Counted from the stretch's first letter, positions 31,431 through 44,740 are shown. The stretch: DNA of 64,000 nucleotides from Tragulus kanchil (GCA_022376925.1 JAIOJX010000004.1:177907501-177971500); one strand, 5' to 3'. Notes: generated by a model not told the origin, from the sequence alone. Numbers and translations: made by a program.

Positions 31431-34400
31431 AAGAACATGCTCTGTAGATGGCCCATTTCCAACTCTTCTAATTATTATGTTTAAAAAACTAGATAATTGG
31501 TTAACTGAGAAGGTCACAAAAGCTAGCATTTCTGTTAACAACGGTAATTTTCAAGTACTGTCCAGTAACTTTAAGAAAATTCTCAATGCTTAAATGTCAA
31601 CTGTCACACTACTGACACACTATAGAGATCCAGTAAGGAACCTCACTCAGATCTTAAAGCTTCTAGGTTGACGGTCATTACTGTTTCTGTGGGCAAACCA
31701 ACACGACTCATTCCAAGATTTTAGTGATTACATTAACTCATTATGTGCAAATTCTTTCCTAATATGTAAGTCACAGAATAGGCCTAGCTAGAGTACCAGT
31801 ACCAGTAAACTTCTGACCTCTAGTCAATACCAAAGAATCCTCTGCAGCATTGGTGCATAAAAACACAATCTTACCTAATGTAACAAATAACCTGTGAATG
31901 GCCTCTATCTATTTACATTTGTTTGCCTTCTACAATACTACAAATATTATTTATTATTCTAGCAAGTGCTTCAGATAATCACTGAACAAAACAGACAAAA
32001 GACACTGACAGTTTCCTCTATGAGAACAAGCCAACCAAATGAAAAAACTGGGCTCAGCACACTCCCCAGTGGCTCAGGAGTGGCCAGGAACAGCTCATCA
32101 GCCTCCTAGATCACTCTGTGGAATACACCAGAAATTAACATCATCACCAAAATGAACCTACGCTGGGAAGTGTCCTTTGCTACCTGCTTGTTTAACCTTT
32201 TCACAATGCAAAAACTTAACAGTGCTGCAAGATAGAAGCATATTCATATTTTCAAAATAATAACTGCCAAGAGTCTTCCTAATATCAGTAATTTCACTGG
32301 ATAAATGAAAATAAAGATTAGAAAGCAACTATTTTTCTCCAATGTCTGTTTCAGTAAACTCTTGGTCTTCCGACAAAAACAAGTAATTGGCAGTTACTGA
32401 AAATAGAAAAAAAGCAGCAGCAGTAGCTGTCGAGAACAATAGGAGGTGGTGCAGGGGGTACAAGTGTAGCAGAGCTCCCTGAGAGCCGCAGGCAGCTCTG
32501 CAGTTACCAGAGTCAATTACTCTCACAGAGGAGCATCAATGAGGCCAAGCAGCCCCCTGGTCGATTACACATGTTATCCTTCAGAGATACATCCTGTTTA
32601 CAAAAAACTGCGCCGGCATTAAAACCCAAGCTCCACAAACTGCTTTGCAACACCTAAAAGTACTCTAGCTAGTAACTTGGGAGCATTTTTAACAACGTAT
32701 TTCAAGTACGTCCAGTAACTTTAAGAAAATTCTCAATGCTTAAATGTCAACTGTCACACTACTGACACACTATAGAGATCCAGTAAGGAACCTCACTCAG
32801 ATCTTAAAGCTTCTAGGTTGACGGTCATTACTGTTTCTGTGGGCAAACCAACACGACTCATTCCAAGATTTTAGTGATTACATTAACTCATTATGTGCAA
32901 ATTCTTTCCTAATATGTAAGTCACAGAATAGGCCTAGCTAGAGTACCAGTACCAGTAAACTTCTGACCTCTAGTCAATACCAAAGAATCCTCTGCAGCAT
33001 TGGTGCATAAAAACACAATCTTACCTAATGTAACAAATAACCTGTGAATGGCCTCTATCTATTTACATTTGTTTGCCTTCTACAATACTACAAATATTAT
33101 TTATTATTCTAGCAAGTGCTTCAGATAATCACTGAACAAAACAGACAAAAGACACTGACAGTTTCCTCTATGAGAACAAGCCAACCAAATGAAAAAACTG
33201 GGCTCAGCACACTCCCCAGTGGCTCAGGAGTGGCCAGGAACAGCTCATCAGCCTCCTAGATCACTCTGTGGAATACACCAGAAATTAACATCATCACCAA
33301 AATGAACCTACGCTGGGAAGTGTCCTTTGCTACCTGCTTGTTTAACCTTTTCACAATGCAAAAACTTAACAGTGCTGCAAGATAGAAGCATATTCATATT
33401 TTCAAAATAATAACTGCCAAGAGTCTTCCTAATATCAGTAATTTCACTGGATAAATGAAAATAAAGATTAGAAAGCAACTATTTTTCTCCAATGTCTGTT
33501 TCAGTAAACTCTTGGTCTTCCGACAAAAACAAGTAATTGGCAGTTACTGAAAATAGAAAAAAAGCAGCAGCAGTAGCTGTCGAGAACAATAGGAGGTGGT
33601 GCAGGGGGTACAAGTGTAGCAGAGCTCCCTGAGAGCCGCAGGCAGCTCTGCAGTTACCAGAGTCAATTACTCTCACAGAGGAGCATCAATGAGGCCAAGC
33701 AGCCCCCTGGTCGATTACACATGTTATCCTTCAGAGATACATCCTGTTTACAAAAAACTGCGCCGGCATTAAAACCCAAGCTCCACAAACTGCTTTGCAA
33801 CACCTAAAAGTACTCTAGCTAGTAACTTGGGAGCATTTTCTGACTACATTGGGGCAGAAGAAGCAGAACAGAGGGCCAACAGCCAGGAAAAGACACAATG
33901 CCTCGGGTCTGCCTAGTCATCCAAAGTGGTAGTAGGCGACCCTGGAATGAATGGCCCCAGGCACTGGCCACAGCGAACCCACAAAGAGAGAAAGAATTAC
34001 ACCTGCATGTCCAATTTACCTTTTGGCTCACGAATAAATACAAGACTGACTGAAATTTGCAAGCACATGAAAAGGTCCTGCCCCATACCTCCTTCTCTTA
34101 AAATGAATAAAGAACCCAGAGTCTTAAACGTAGTACAGATGGTCACTGAAATACAAAAGCATATTTATCTCCTCTAAAAATTTAAAGAAATGTGACAACA
34201 TATAAAGATAAGTATTGTGCTTAAAACTTTGCATCATAGTAATTCTTTTCCTCTCCCCCCACCTTTTTTTCTTTCTTTTTGATTCTCTTTTCATTTATTG
34301 AATGGCTAATGGGCATGAAAAACAGAAGGCTGAAGAAGGAGCTGCTAATTTGGCTGGAAGGAGGGCAATAAGAAAAATCAGGAAGAGAAGGAAACACAAG

Positions 34401-34755
34401 ACAGATGCTTTAAGAAGAGACAAGACAGAGGTCCAAGTCATGGCTGGCCAGTAGCCTTCCCCCACCCCTGCAATAGCCCTTGGATTCTAGAGCACTGTAC
34501 CCACAGGATGATAGGGCTAGAATCTTCAGAGATTTCTGAAGGTACTCCTCAGCAGCACCTGCCATGTGGCAGGAAATGGAAACAAACTTGCAAAAGTAGG
34601 CCTCACCACATGAGACTATTCTGATGACTGAACTCAAGGTTGAACTCAAGGCTTATATAAAGAAAGAGGATATCAGGTCTCAATTTTTCATCTTAAACGT
34701 AAAATTAATTGTAATTGTAAAGTCCTTCCAATAAGTGGCTTTTATCAAAGCAACT
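31431..34755. other. Long stretch without recognisable repeats
   Basis: About 2.2 kb of true sequence once duplication 11 is collapsed, in which I recognise no SINE, LINE or gene. It contains a purine-rich AAAAAAAGCAGCAGCAGTAG segment (32408, 33558) and a minus-strand 65-codon ORF at 32329-32526 that is intact in both copies but unlike any protein I know. It is the best candidate in the window for conserved non-coding DNA. Confidence 0.5.
31539..33839. repeat. Tandem direct duplication 11 (unit about 1150 bp)
   Basis: Unit one is about 31539-32689 and unit two 32690-33839. It restarts right after CTTGGGAGCATTTT. The start of unit two is error-rich (AACAACGTATTTCAAGTACGTCC versus AACAACGGTAATTTTCAAGTACTGTCC); thereafter the copies agree base for base over long stretches. 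Confidence 0.94.
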
Positions 34756-34775
34756 ATAAACGAGTTTATTGGATT

Positions 34776-35725
34776 GTGGAAAACAGTATGGAGGTTCCTC
34801 AAAAAACTGAAAATAGGGCCTCCCCAGTGGTCCAGTAAAGAGTAAAGAGTTCGCCTTGCAGTGCAGGGGACACCGGTTCGATTCCTGGCCCACGAAGATC
34901 CCACATGTCACGAAGCGGCTGGACCAATTACAAGCCAGCACTCTGGAGCGCATGCGCCCAGGGCCGGTGCTGTGCAACAAGAGAGGCCACTGCAATGGGA
35001 GGCCCACACAGGCCAAAGAATAAAGATGGATGAAAATAAATAAACCAGTAAAAGAGGCCAAAATTTAAAAAAGAAAGAAAGAAAATAGAGTTACCAAATG
35101 ATCCAGCAATCCCACCCCTGGGAATATACCTCACACAAAACTATAATTCAAAAATACACATGTACCCCTATATTCATAGCAGCACTATTCACAATGGTCA
35201 AGACATGAAAACAATCTAAATGTCCATTAACAGATGAATGGATAAAGCTGTGGCAGATACACACAACAGAGCATTACTCAGCCTCTAAGAGGAGGGAAAC
35301 ACTGCTGTCTGCAGCAACGTGGATGCAACCAGAGACAATCACATTAAGTGAAGGAGAGATAGAGAAATATGCCATATGAAATCATTAATATGTGGAATCC
35401 AAAACACAACACAAACGAACCTGTCTATGAAGCAGAATCACAGCCACAGAGAACATACTGGTGACTGGCAAAGGGGAGGGGTCTGTCAAAAGGGAGGGCA
35501 TGGAGTGGGAGGTTGGGGCTAGCAGAGGAAAGCTTTTAAATATAGAATGGGTACACAACAAGGTCCTACTGTAGAGCACAGAGAACTAGACTCAACACCT
35601 TATGATAAACCATAACAGAAAAGAATATAAAGAGAGACTGTATATACATGTATAACTAAATCACATTACTGTACAGCAAAAATTAACAACACTGTAAATC
35701 AACTGTACTTCATTAAAAAAAAATA
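34776..35725 (+). mobile_element. LINE-1 3' end, sense, split by a CHR SINE
   Basis: GTGGAAAACAGTATGGAGGT near 34777, AATGATCCAGCAATCCCACC near 35097, TTCATAGCAGCACTATTCAC, AGATGAATGGATAAAGCTGT near 35232, CATACTGGTGACTGGCAAAG near 35454 and a terminal ATTAAAAAAAAA near 35712. This is an artiodactyl-type L1 tail. Coding capacity is lost. Its copy is at 35866-36815, and the last 100 bp recur at 37846-37952. Confidence 0.85.
34817..35080 (+). mobile_element. CHR-type SINE, long form, inside an L1
   Basis: GGCCTCCCCAGTGGTCCAGT head, ACACCGGTTCGATTCCTGGC B box, GGAGCGCATGCGCCCAGGGC body, an AATAAAGATGGATGAAAATA end and an A-rich tail. GAAAATAG is duplicated at 34809-34816 and 35081-35088, and the L1 reads through when the SINE is removed. 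It contains an unusual AAAGAGTAAAGAG slip in the head. Copy at 35907-36170. Confidence 0.9.
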
Positions 35726-35865
35726 TGTATATATTTAGGAGAAAAGTTTACTGGGTTATTTTCCCAAGGCTGTCTATTTTACTTCACACTTGTACATTTC
35801 TGCATCCTTACAACATACCTGGAAGAAGTAAAGGAGAAAGCAACTATAAACGAGTTTATTGGATT

Positions 35866-36815
35866 GTGGAAAACAGTATGGAGGTTCCTCAAAAAACTGA
35901 AAATAGGGCCTCCCCAGTGGTCCAGTAAAGAGTAAAGAGTTCGCCTTGCAGTGCAGGGGACACCGGTTCGATTCCTGGCCCACGAAGATCCCACATGTCA
36001 CGAAGCGGCTGGACCAATTACAAGCCAGCACTCTGGAGCGCATGCGCCCAGGGCCGGTGCTGTGCAACAAGAGAGGCCACTGCAATGGGAGGCCCACACA
36101 GGCCAAAGAATAAAGATGGATGAAAATAAATAAACCAGTAAAAGAGGCCAAAATTTAAAAAAGAAAGAAAGAAAATAGAGTTACCAAATGATCCAGCAAT
36201 CCCACCCCTGGGAATATACCTCACACAAAACTATAATTCAAAAATACACATGTACCCCTATATTCATAGCAGCACTATTCACAATGGTCAAGACATGAAA
36301 ACAATCTAAATGTCCATTAACAGATGAATGGATAAAGCTGTGGCAGATACACACAACAGAGCATTACTCAGCCTCTAAGAGGAGGGAAACACTGCTGTCT
36401 GCAGCAACGTGGATGCAACCAGAGACAATCACATTAAGTGAAGGAGAGAGAGAGAGAAATGCCATATGAAATCATTAATATGTGGAATCCAAAACACAAC
36501 ACAAACGAACCTGTCTATGAAGCAGAATCACAGCCACAGAGAACATACTGGTGACTGGCAAAGGGGAGGGGTCTGTCAAAAGGGAGGGCATGGAGTGGGA
36601 GGTTGGGGCTAGCAGAGGAAAGCTTTTAAATATAGAATGGGTACACAACAAGGTCCTACTGTAGAGCACAGAGAACTAGACTCAACACCTTATGATAAAC
36701 CATAACAGAAAAGAATATAAAGAGAGACTGTATATACATGTATAACTAAATCACATTACTGTACAGCAAAAATTAACAACACTGTAAATCAACTGTACTT
36801 CATTAAAAAAAAATA
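35866..36815 (+). mobile_element. Second copy of the split L1 3' end
   Basis: Duplicate of 34776-35725 including the nested SINE (35907-36170); produced by duplication 12. Confidence 0.85.
35907..36170 (+). mobile_element. Second copy of the nested CHR-type SINE
   Basis: Same insertion as 34817-35080, with the same GAAAATAG flanks. Confidence 0.9.
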
Positions 36816-38986
36816 TGTATATATTTAGGAGAAAAGTTTACTGGGTTATTTTCCCAAGGCTGTCTATTTTACTTCACACTTGTACATTTCTGCATCCTTA
36901 CAACATACCTGGAAGAAGTAAAGGAGAAGCAAAGAGTATGGAAGGGCAAGTGGTGGGACAGGGATCAGTAGAAAGAGGAAGGTGGGGCACAGACCAGAAG
37001 GAGGGCTGATGGGGCTCCAGTAACTGGGCAAGTCAGACCCTCGGCAGTGGAGAAAACCTGGCATGCTGTGGCATGTGAGGGCTTTGTGATGCACTGAAGT
37101 GTCCTGGCCGGAGGCCAGGAAGTACCAATAGCTTAGGACCAAAAGCATGCTCTGCTTGAAGTATCTATGAAGTGTACTAAACAACCCTGTGAACATCGAT
37201 AATTAGTTCTCTTTAAAACATTCAACAAGATAGGCTGATAATTTGTGGCCCCAGCATTTGGGGGAACCTGCTGCTAAGCTAACATGAACCTGCAAAGGTG
37301 AAGGCCATTCAACACAGACCTTGCCCTCATCAAAGTCCAAGGCAACGGGCCCTGAGGTCTTCCTCATAAATTCACAAGTGTTTTAGATCAAAACATTAGT
37401 GAAAGCCTGGGCAAGAGGAAAAAGGTCACCAAGAAAAGCCAGTAAGAGTATGAGCAAAGAAAGGATACCTTCCCCTCTGCCCCCCACCCCCGCAATTGTC
37501 CCCGCCACTCAGTCCATTCTTGTCCCTATTCCAGCAGGCTGTCTACAGACCGGCCATCTTAACACACCTGAGATCTGTATGGCCGGTGACACGGAGGAAA
37601 CATTTGGGTCTTTACAAAGCTATCAGGGTGATTATGAAACACTGTGGGCTCTGCATCTCCAAACTGAGAACTAAGTCATTTGCTATCATTTATTACATAA
37701 ATCAGGTTCACCTTAAGAAATGGGTTTGCCTCCTTTGGAAAGACACACTCTTCTGCTTCAGTTTTCAAGAGTACTGACCATCCTATATGAGCTTGTGTAT
37801 ACTCCTCACAAGCAATGGTTTATTTACATCCCTTCATGGAGAACAGAAAAGAATAAAGAGAGACTGTATATACATGTATAACTAAATCACATTACTGTAC
37901 AGCAAAAATTAACAACACTGTAAATCAACTGTACTTCATTAAAAAAAAATATGTATATATTTAGGAGAAAAGTTTACTGGGTTATTTTCCCAAGGCTGTC
38001 TATTTTACTTCACACTTGTACATTTCTGCATCCTTACAACATACCTGGAAGAAGTAAAGGAGAAGCAAAGAGTATGGAAGGGCAAGTGGTGGGACAGGGA
38101 TCAGTAGAAAGAGGAAGGTGGGGCACAGACCAGAAGGAGGGCTGATGGGGCTCCAGTAACTGGGCAAGTCAGACCCTCGGCAGTGGAGAAAACCTGGCAT
38201 GCTGTGGCATGTGAGGGCTTTGTGATGCACTGAAGTGTCCTGGCCGGAGGCCAGGAAGTACCAATAGCTTAGGACCAAAAGCATGCTCTGCTTGAAGTAT
38301 CTATGAAGTGTACTAAACAACCCTGTGAACATCGATAATTAGTTCTCTTTAAAACATTCAACAAGATAGGCTGATAATTTGTGGCCCCAGCATTTGGGGG
38401 AACCTGCTGCTAAGCTAACATGAACCTGCAAAGGTGAAGGCCATTCAACACAGACCTTGCCCTCATCAAAGTCCAAGGCAACGGGCCCTGAGGTCTTCCT
38501 CATAAATTCACAAGTGTTTTAGATCAAAACATTAGTGAAAGCCTGGGCAAGAGGAAAAAGGTCACCAAGAAAAGCCAGTAAGAGTATGAGCAAAGAAAGG
38601 ATACCTTCCCCTCTGCCCCCCACCCCCGCAATTGTCCCCGCCACTCAGTCCATTCTTGTCCCTATTCCAGCAGGCTGTCTACAGACCGGCCATCTTAACA
38701 CACCTGAGATCTGTATGGCCGGTGACACGGAGGAAACATTTGGGTCTTTACAAAGCTATCAGGGTGATTATGAAACACTGTGGGCTCTGCATCTCCAAAC
38801 TGAGAACTAAGTCATTTGCTATCATTTATTACATAAATCAGGTTCACCTTAAGAAATGGGTTTGCCTCCTTTGGAAAGACACACTCTCTTCTGCTTCAGT
38901 TTTCAAGAGTACTGACCATCCTATATGAGCTTGTGTATACTCCTCACAAGCAATGGTTTATTTACATCCCTTCATGGAGAACAGGA
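36703..38986. repeat. Tandem direct duplication 13 (unit about 1136 bp)
   Basis: Unit one is about 36703-37845 and unit two 37846-38986. It restarts within the L1 tail. Differences flank the junction: GACACACTCTTCTGC just before it versus GACACACTCTCTTCTGC at 38878, and AAGAATAAAGAGAG just after it versus AAGAATATAAAGAGAG at 36710. It overlaps duplications 12 and 14. Confidence 0.94.
36929..37845. other. No recognisable feature
   Basis: Unassigned DNA; its copy is at 38064-38986. ORFs of 91 codons (37399-37674 and 38535-38810) and 93-98 codons occur in both copies but are unlike known proteins. Confidence 0.45.
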
Positions 38987-41007
38987 AAATCACAATCTAT
39001 TTGCAATTATAATATCCTAATAATAAGTTATTTGATTCTTTCAAATGTGAAAGATAACCAGTGGAAACATTCTTGTTAAAACACATCATAGAATGGTGGT
39101 CATGTGCAAAATAGGTCTGTCAGAGGCAAAAAAAGAAAAAATGGCGGGGAGGGGTGAAGGGAGTCATTTACTAAATTTTAAAAGCAGAGGTTTTAAAGCA
39201 TTGCTTGAAGCAGGGTATACAGGAATATAAACATCAAATTAAAAGACTTAGACCAAACTAGAGCAAACAGTAATTCTCTGACTTTCAAAATCCATCAGGC
39301 AAAGTTTTCAAAACCTCATATAAAACCACCACACAGCTACTACAGGGGGGCAAGGACTATGCCTTTCGATTGCCAGGACTGCAGTGTGGCCAGCACACCA
39401 CGAATACTCAATATAATCTACTCTAGTTAGATACATCCATTCCTACACAAATAAGATGCCTGGAAAAATACGCATTAGTTGATAACAGGCATATCTCTAG
39501 CGAGTTGGGTTGGGAAGGAGTGATGTTCAAAATGAAAAAATGAGGGGCTTTTAATTGTATGTATTTCTCATGATGTAAAAGGGAAGTAAATAAAATTATG
39601 TACTTCTAAGAATATTATTTTTTTAAGTTCTCTTAAAATTTTAAAACAACCCCAAATGCATAGAAAAGCTGCAGGTATGGTACAAAGAGCTCATTCTCCC
39701 ACAACCATTGAGAGTAGCTGTCAGTCTCAAGTATCATCACTTCTAACACTTCAATGTATGTTTTTCTTTATGAAATAAAATCTCCTATGTAACCAAAATA
39801 CAACTATCAAAATCAGGAAATTAACACTACCATTTAATCCTCAGGCCCCATTCAGGTTTTGCTCTTAGCCCAGCACTGATCTTTTAAATTATGAAACACT
39901 GTGGGCTCTGCATCTCCAAACTGAGAACTAAGTCATTTGCTATCATTTATTACATAAATCAGGTTCACCTTAAGAAATGGGTTTGCCTCCTTTGGAAAGA
40001 CACACTCTTCTGCTTCAGTTTTCAAGAGTACTGACCATCCTATATGAGCTTGTGTATACTCCTCACAAGCAATGGTTTATTTACATCCCTTCATGGAGAA
40101 CAGGAAAATCACAATCTATTTGCAATTATAATATCCTAATAATAAGTTATTTGATTCTTTCAAATGTGAAAGATAACCAGTGGAAACATTCTTGTTAAAA
40201 CACATCATAGAATGGTGGTCATGTGCAAAATAGGTCTGTCAGAGGCAAAAAAAGAAAAAATGGCGGGGAGGGGTGAAGGGAGTCATTTACTAAATTTTAA
40301 AAGCAGAGGTTTTAAAGCATTGCTTGAAGCAGGGTATACAGGAATATAAACATCAAATTAAAAGACTTAGACCAAACTAGAGCAAACAGTAATTCTCTGA
40401 CTTTCAAAATCCATCAGGCAAAGTTTTCAAAACCTCATATAAAACCACCACACAGCTACTACAGGGGGGCAAGGACTATGCCTTTCGATTGTAGGACTGC
40501 AGTGTGGCCAGCACACCACGAATACTCAATATAATCTACTCTAGTTAGATACATCCATTCCTACACAAATAAGATGCCTGGAAAAATACGCATTAGTTGA
40601 TAACAGGCATATCTCTAGCGAGTTGGGTTGGGAAGGAGTGATGTTCAAAATGAAAAAATGAGGGGCTTTTAATTGTATGTATTTCTCATGATGTAAAAGG
40701 GAAGTAAATAAAATTATGTACTTCTAAGAATATTATTTTTTTAAGTTCTCTTAAAATTTTAAAACAACCCCAAATGCATAGAAAAGCTGCAGGTATGGTA
40801 CAAAGAGCTCATTCTCCCACAACCATTGAGAGTAGCTGTCAGTCTCAAGTATCATCACTTCTAACACTTCAATGTATGTTTTTCTTTATGAAATAAAATC
40901 TCCTATGTAACCAAAATACAACTATCAAAATCAGGAAATTAACACTACCATTTAATCCTCAGGCCCCATTCAGGTTTTGCTCTTAGCCCAGCACTGATCT
41001 TTTAAAA
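38767..41007. repeat. Tandem direct duplication 14 (unit about 1121 bp)
   Basis: Unit one is 38767-39888 and unit two 39889-41007. Boundary GATCTTTTAAA. Mid-unit difference: TTCGATTGCCAGGACTG at 39365 versus TTCGATTGTAGGACTG at 40486. The first 220 bp overlap duplication 13. Confidence 0.94.
38987..39600. other. No recognisable feature
   Basis: Unassigned AT-rich DNA in duplication unit 14; copy at about 40108-40720. Confidence 0.5.
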
Positions 41008-41800
41008 TATAAGGATCCAGGTTAGCATCATATGTGATATTTAGTTGATACGACTCTTCGGTTCCCTTCAGTTTGAGATAGCTCCTCGCCGTGCTTTGAC
41101 TTTCACAATCCTCAACTTTTGAAGACAATCACAGGCCATTTAATTTGTAGAATGTCTCTCAAATCAGTCTGTCCAATGTTTCCTCATGACTAGATTCAGG
41201 TCATGCATCTTGGCACAAACACCACCGATGCAGTATTGCATCACACAATTTCAACTAGTCCCATTACCAGTCATGTTCACTCAGGTTACTTGGTTAAGGT
41301 AGTATCTGCCATGCTTCTTGACGATAAAGCTACTCTTTTTCCCCTTTGTATTCGGTAAGTACTGTGAGGGGAGCCACTTTAAAATCGAAATAAACCATTC
41401 TGAATTTATTCATTAGTCCATACACAGGTTTTACTGCAAAGGAGGTGAAACTGTGAGAACCTACAGTTTTCTCTTTTATTCACTAACTTTTAACCAATGA
41501 CTATCATTTCGGAAATTCTGATGATCAAATTATCCCACATTTGCCCAAGGGGAGCTCCTTCAAACGTGGTGTCTGTGTCCTGAAATACTTGCATCATTGT
41601 TGAAGACTTCTTAGCACAAGATATTCCAGGTTCATTTCAAACTTTTCTGCTCTAATCCCATAATCAGCCACTTGTCCAAGAAGCTGGGGTTCTTCCTTTT
41701 AGTGGAAGATGGTATTTAGAAGCCAAGATCTGGGATTGTGCTGAGCTCATCGCTACTGAGGTATTGCTGCTCCCAGGCACCCTTGCCCTCTTTATGAACA
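39610..41800 (-). mobile_element. Old LINE-1-like 3' region, probably antisense
   Basis: Landmarks: ATGCATAGAAAAGCTGCAGG, TGTTTCCTCATGACTAGATT near 41178, CAGGTCATGCATCTTGGCAC, GTTACTTGGTTAAGGTAGTA near 41285, CTACTCTTTTTCCCCTTTGT near 41331, AATTATCCCACATTTGCCCA near 41528, AGATATTCCAGGTTCATTTC near 41620 and GGTATTTAGAAGCCAAGATC near 41711. These fit an old L1 3' UTR family. Duplication 14 falls inside it, so it is really about 1.1 kb. Orientation is from memory and uncertain. Confidence 0.6.
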
Positions 41801-41809
41801 AAGAAACAT

Positions 41810-44735
41810 ATACACATATGCATGCATATAAATACACACGTGTGCATTTTACATCTGTATTATTTTTATCTATCTACTATATATCGATACTTATTAAAAT
41901 TCATGAGTTCACATTAATACTTCCAATCTAACGCCACAAGGATCAACCCAGCTTTCTCCCTTCCAGTCTCTGTAACTCCCTTCTCCAGCAGTGAGGCTTC
42001 CCGGCTCCTATTACACTCTGCATGCGTTTGTATCTGATCAACCCCTCCCCGTCCCTGTACTTTCTCAGTCTTCCGGTGTTGCCATCCCAGCCTCACTGGA
42101 CACCGTTCTCACCTCTCTCTGGGTGAACACACCACACCAAACCCTCCCTCCATGCGAAGGCTTCCTCGTCCTGCTTGGGCTCTGACACCCTGACGAGGTG
42201 ACCTCTCTTCGCTGTCTTCCTAAGAGCCCTAAGACTGAACTGTTCAAGGAGGAGAATACTTTTAAATGTAAAAAAAAAAAAAGATTTTTTTTTTTTAAAG
42301 AGTATCCATTTAGTTGGTACTTACGATAATTCAGACCGCCAAGCTAAAGTTCACTTTTACATCATCTCTGAAGAACAGGTTTGCTAAGTAAATTAATAGT
42401 GTAAACAAGCTTGTAACCCAGATGTTTAACCTACTTAAGAAAAGTAATTGTTTTCAAGCACTCTAAAATCACTGGGCATGTACTTCCCTTTAATTACTGT
42501 CTAATTACAAATGATTTCTATTTTCTTCATTATAGCATTGATAAGTCCTCTATTTGACTACTCTTTAAGAATTACTACTTAAGCACGATACAGTTAAGAT
42601 CCTTTTAAAAACGTCGCTTTATTAATCAATTTGGCTTTTCAGGTAATCATCTGAGATAAAGTTTTTAACTATTCAGTAATTCCTCTTTCTTAAAGTGTCA
42701 TGCTGCTCAAAGAGAAAAATGCCTTTCAATGGCCATCCAGGACTGTCCCCAAAGGCCTCCTGTCCTGCATGCCATCAGTACCGGCCTCCTTGTCTTCGTT
42801 AATATTTATTATGAACGCAGTGCTGAGCATCCCCATGAAGCCATCAGTTCCCATCATTTGAGTGCATATTTTATTTAAGACACTTAGCTTTATGAAACAG
42901 GGGTTTACCATCAACTAATGAATTATTCTGTGCTGCAACTGAGAAGGCTTGGGGACAGAATTCAATCTGGAGTATAGAGCCCTAGTTCCTCCTCTTCCTT
43001 GTTTAGTAGTCTCAGATCAGACACTAAGCTCTGCACATGCCATCTTGCTTTATGAAAATCACACCATTTTCCACTTCTGGTTGTGGTAAGGACTCAACGA
43101 GATCATAGGAAGTACTTGCTATATAATAAGTACTTGGTGAGCAAGAGGCCTCCAAAAGTACTTACTGAGTGATTGTCTCGGGAACCACACCGTTCTCACC
43201 TCTCTCTGGGTGAACACACCACACCAAACCCTCCCTCCATGCGAAGGCTTCCTCGTCCTGCTTGGGCTCTGACACCCTGACGAGGTGACCTCTCTTCGCT
43301 GTCTTCCTAAGAGCCCTAAGACTGAACTGTTCAAGGAGGAGAATACTTTTAAATGTAAAAAAAAAAAAAGATTTTTTTTTTTTAAAGAGTATCCATTTAG
43401 TTGGTACTTACGATAATTCAGACCGCCAAGCTAAAGTTCACTTTTACATCATCTCTGAAGAACAGGTTTGCTAAGTAAATTAATAGTGTAAACAAGCTTG
43501 TAACCCAGATGTTTAACCTACTTAAGAAAAGTAATTGTTTTCAAGCACTCTAAAATCACTGGGCATGTACTTCCCTTTAATTACTGTCTAATTACAAATG
43601 ATTTCTATTTTCTTCATTATAGCATTGATAAGTCCTCTATTTGACTACTCTTTAAGAATTACTACTTAAGCACGATACAGTTAAGATCCTTTTAAAAACG
43701 TCGCTTTATTAATCAATTTGGCTTTTCAGGTAATCATCTGAGATAAAGTTTTTAACTATTCAGTAATTCCTCTTTCTTAAAGTGTCATGCTGCTCAAAGA
43801 GAAAAATGCCTTTCAATGGCCATCCAGGACTGTCCCCAAAGGCCTCCTGTCCTGCATGCCATCAGTACCGGCCTCCTTGTCTTCGTTAATATTTATTATG
43901 AACGCAGTGCTGAGCATCCCCATGAAGCCATCAGTTCCCATCATTTGAGTGCATATTTTATTTAAGACACTTAGCTTTATGAAACAGGGGTTTACCATCA
44001 ACTAATGAATTATTCTGTGCTGCAACTGAGAAGGCTTGGGGACAGAATTCAATCTGGAGTATAGAGCCCTAGTTCCTCCTCTTCCTTGTTTAGTAGTCTC
44101 AGATCAGACACTAAGCTCTGCACATGCCATCTTGCTTTATGAAAATCACACCATTTTCCACTTCTGGTTGTGGTAAGGACTCAACGAGATCATAGGAAGT
44201 ACTTGCTATATAATAAGTACTTAGTGAGCAAGAGTCCTCCAAAAGGTACTTACTGAGTGAGTCCCACACAAGAGCCTCCTGGAAAAACTCAGTATGAGTC
44301 AAAGCAGCATTTTTCAATTTGGATACACAAACCTCAGAAAGAACCTACAAAAGAACATGGGTCATAGCTGCTAGCTTAACCTGTGTCTGCCTATCACACA
44401 AATAAACATCAAATAAACATGAGCCATCAAAGAGACATGAAAAAACACCACCAAGAGTTCCATGACCTAAAAACAAGCAATGAACTTATCTTTTACCCAG
44501 GAGAACAGTATCAATGAGAAATAAATAGGCTATGTTTTCTACTCTGACTTTCAAATAAAGGTGCCAGTTAGTCTTAGAAACCCCAACGAATCCTGGCCTG
44601 AGGACACTATCTCAATGATGGGTTATTTATTTGTTTGTTCTACCTAACCAGCTCTGTCAAGTAGCAGTGACTAAATATTAGGATTTAATATCTGACAAGA
44701 AAGGATCACGTTATTAAAAATGAAGCAGATGCAAG
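41810..44735. other. No firm feature, includes duplication 15
   Basis: Short CATATACACA/ATATATCGATA-rich stretch at 41807-41890, then unassigned DNA. A TAAGGACTCAACGAGATCAT stretch near 43087 (and near 44174) may be MIR 3' sequence. A(13)/T(12)-type runs lie at about 42271-42297 and 43358-43384. No gene recognised. Confidence 0.4.
42101..44261. repeat. Tandem direct duplication 15 (unit about 1087 bp)
   Basis: Unit one is 42101-43172 and unit two 43187-44261. The 14-bp filler is TTGTCTCGGGAACC. Errors cluster at the end of unit one: TACTTGGTGAGCAAGAGGCC versus TACTTAGTGAGCAAGAGTCC, and CAAAAGTACT versus CAAAAGGTACT. Confidence 0.93.
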
Positions 44736-44740
44736 CAAGT

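Larger units (their letters stand above)
34748..36928. repeat. Tandem direct duplication 12 (unit about 1090 bp)
   Basis: Unit one is 34748-35837 and unit two 35838-36928. The boundary has GTAAAGGAGAA in common. One notable difference is AGAGATAGAGAAATATGCC at 35364 versus AGAGAGAGAGAGAAATGCC at 36446, a small slippage-type change. Confidence 0.94.

Noticed and set aside
34241..34330. T-rich tract as a SINE tail
   Set aside because: No SINE body or target-site duplication on either side.
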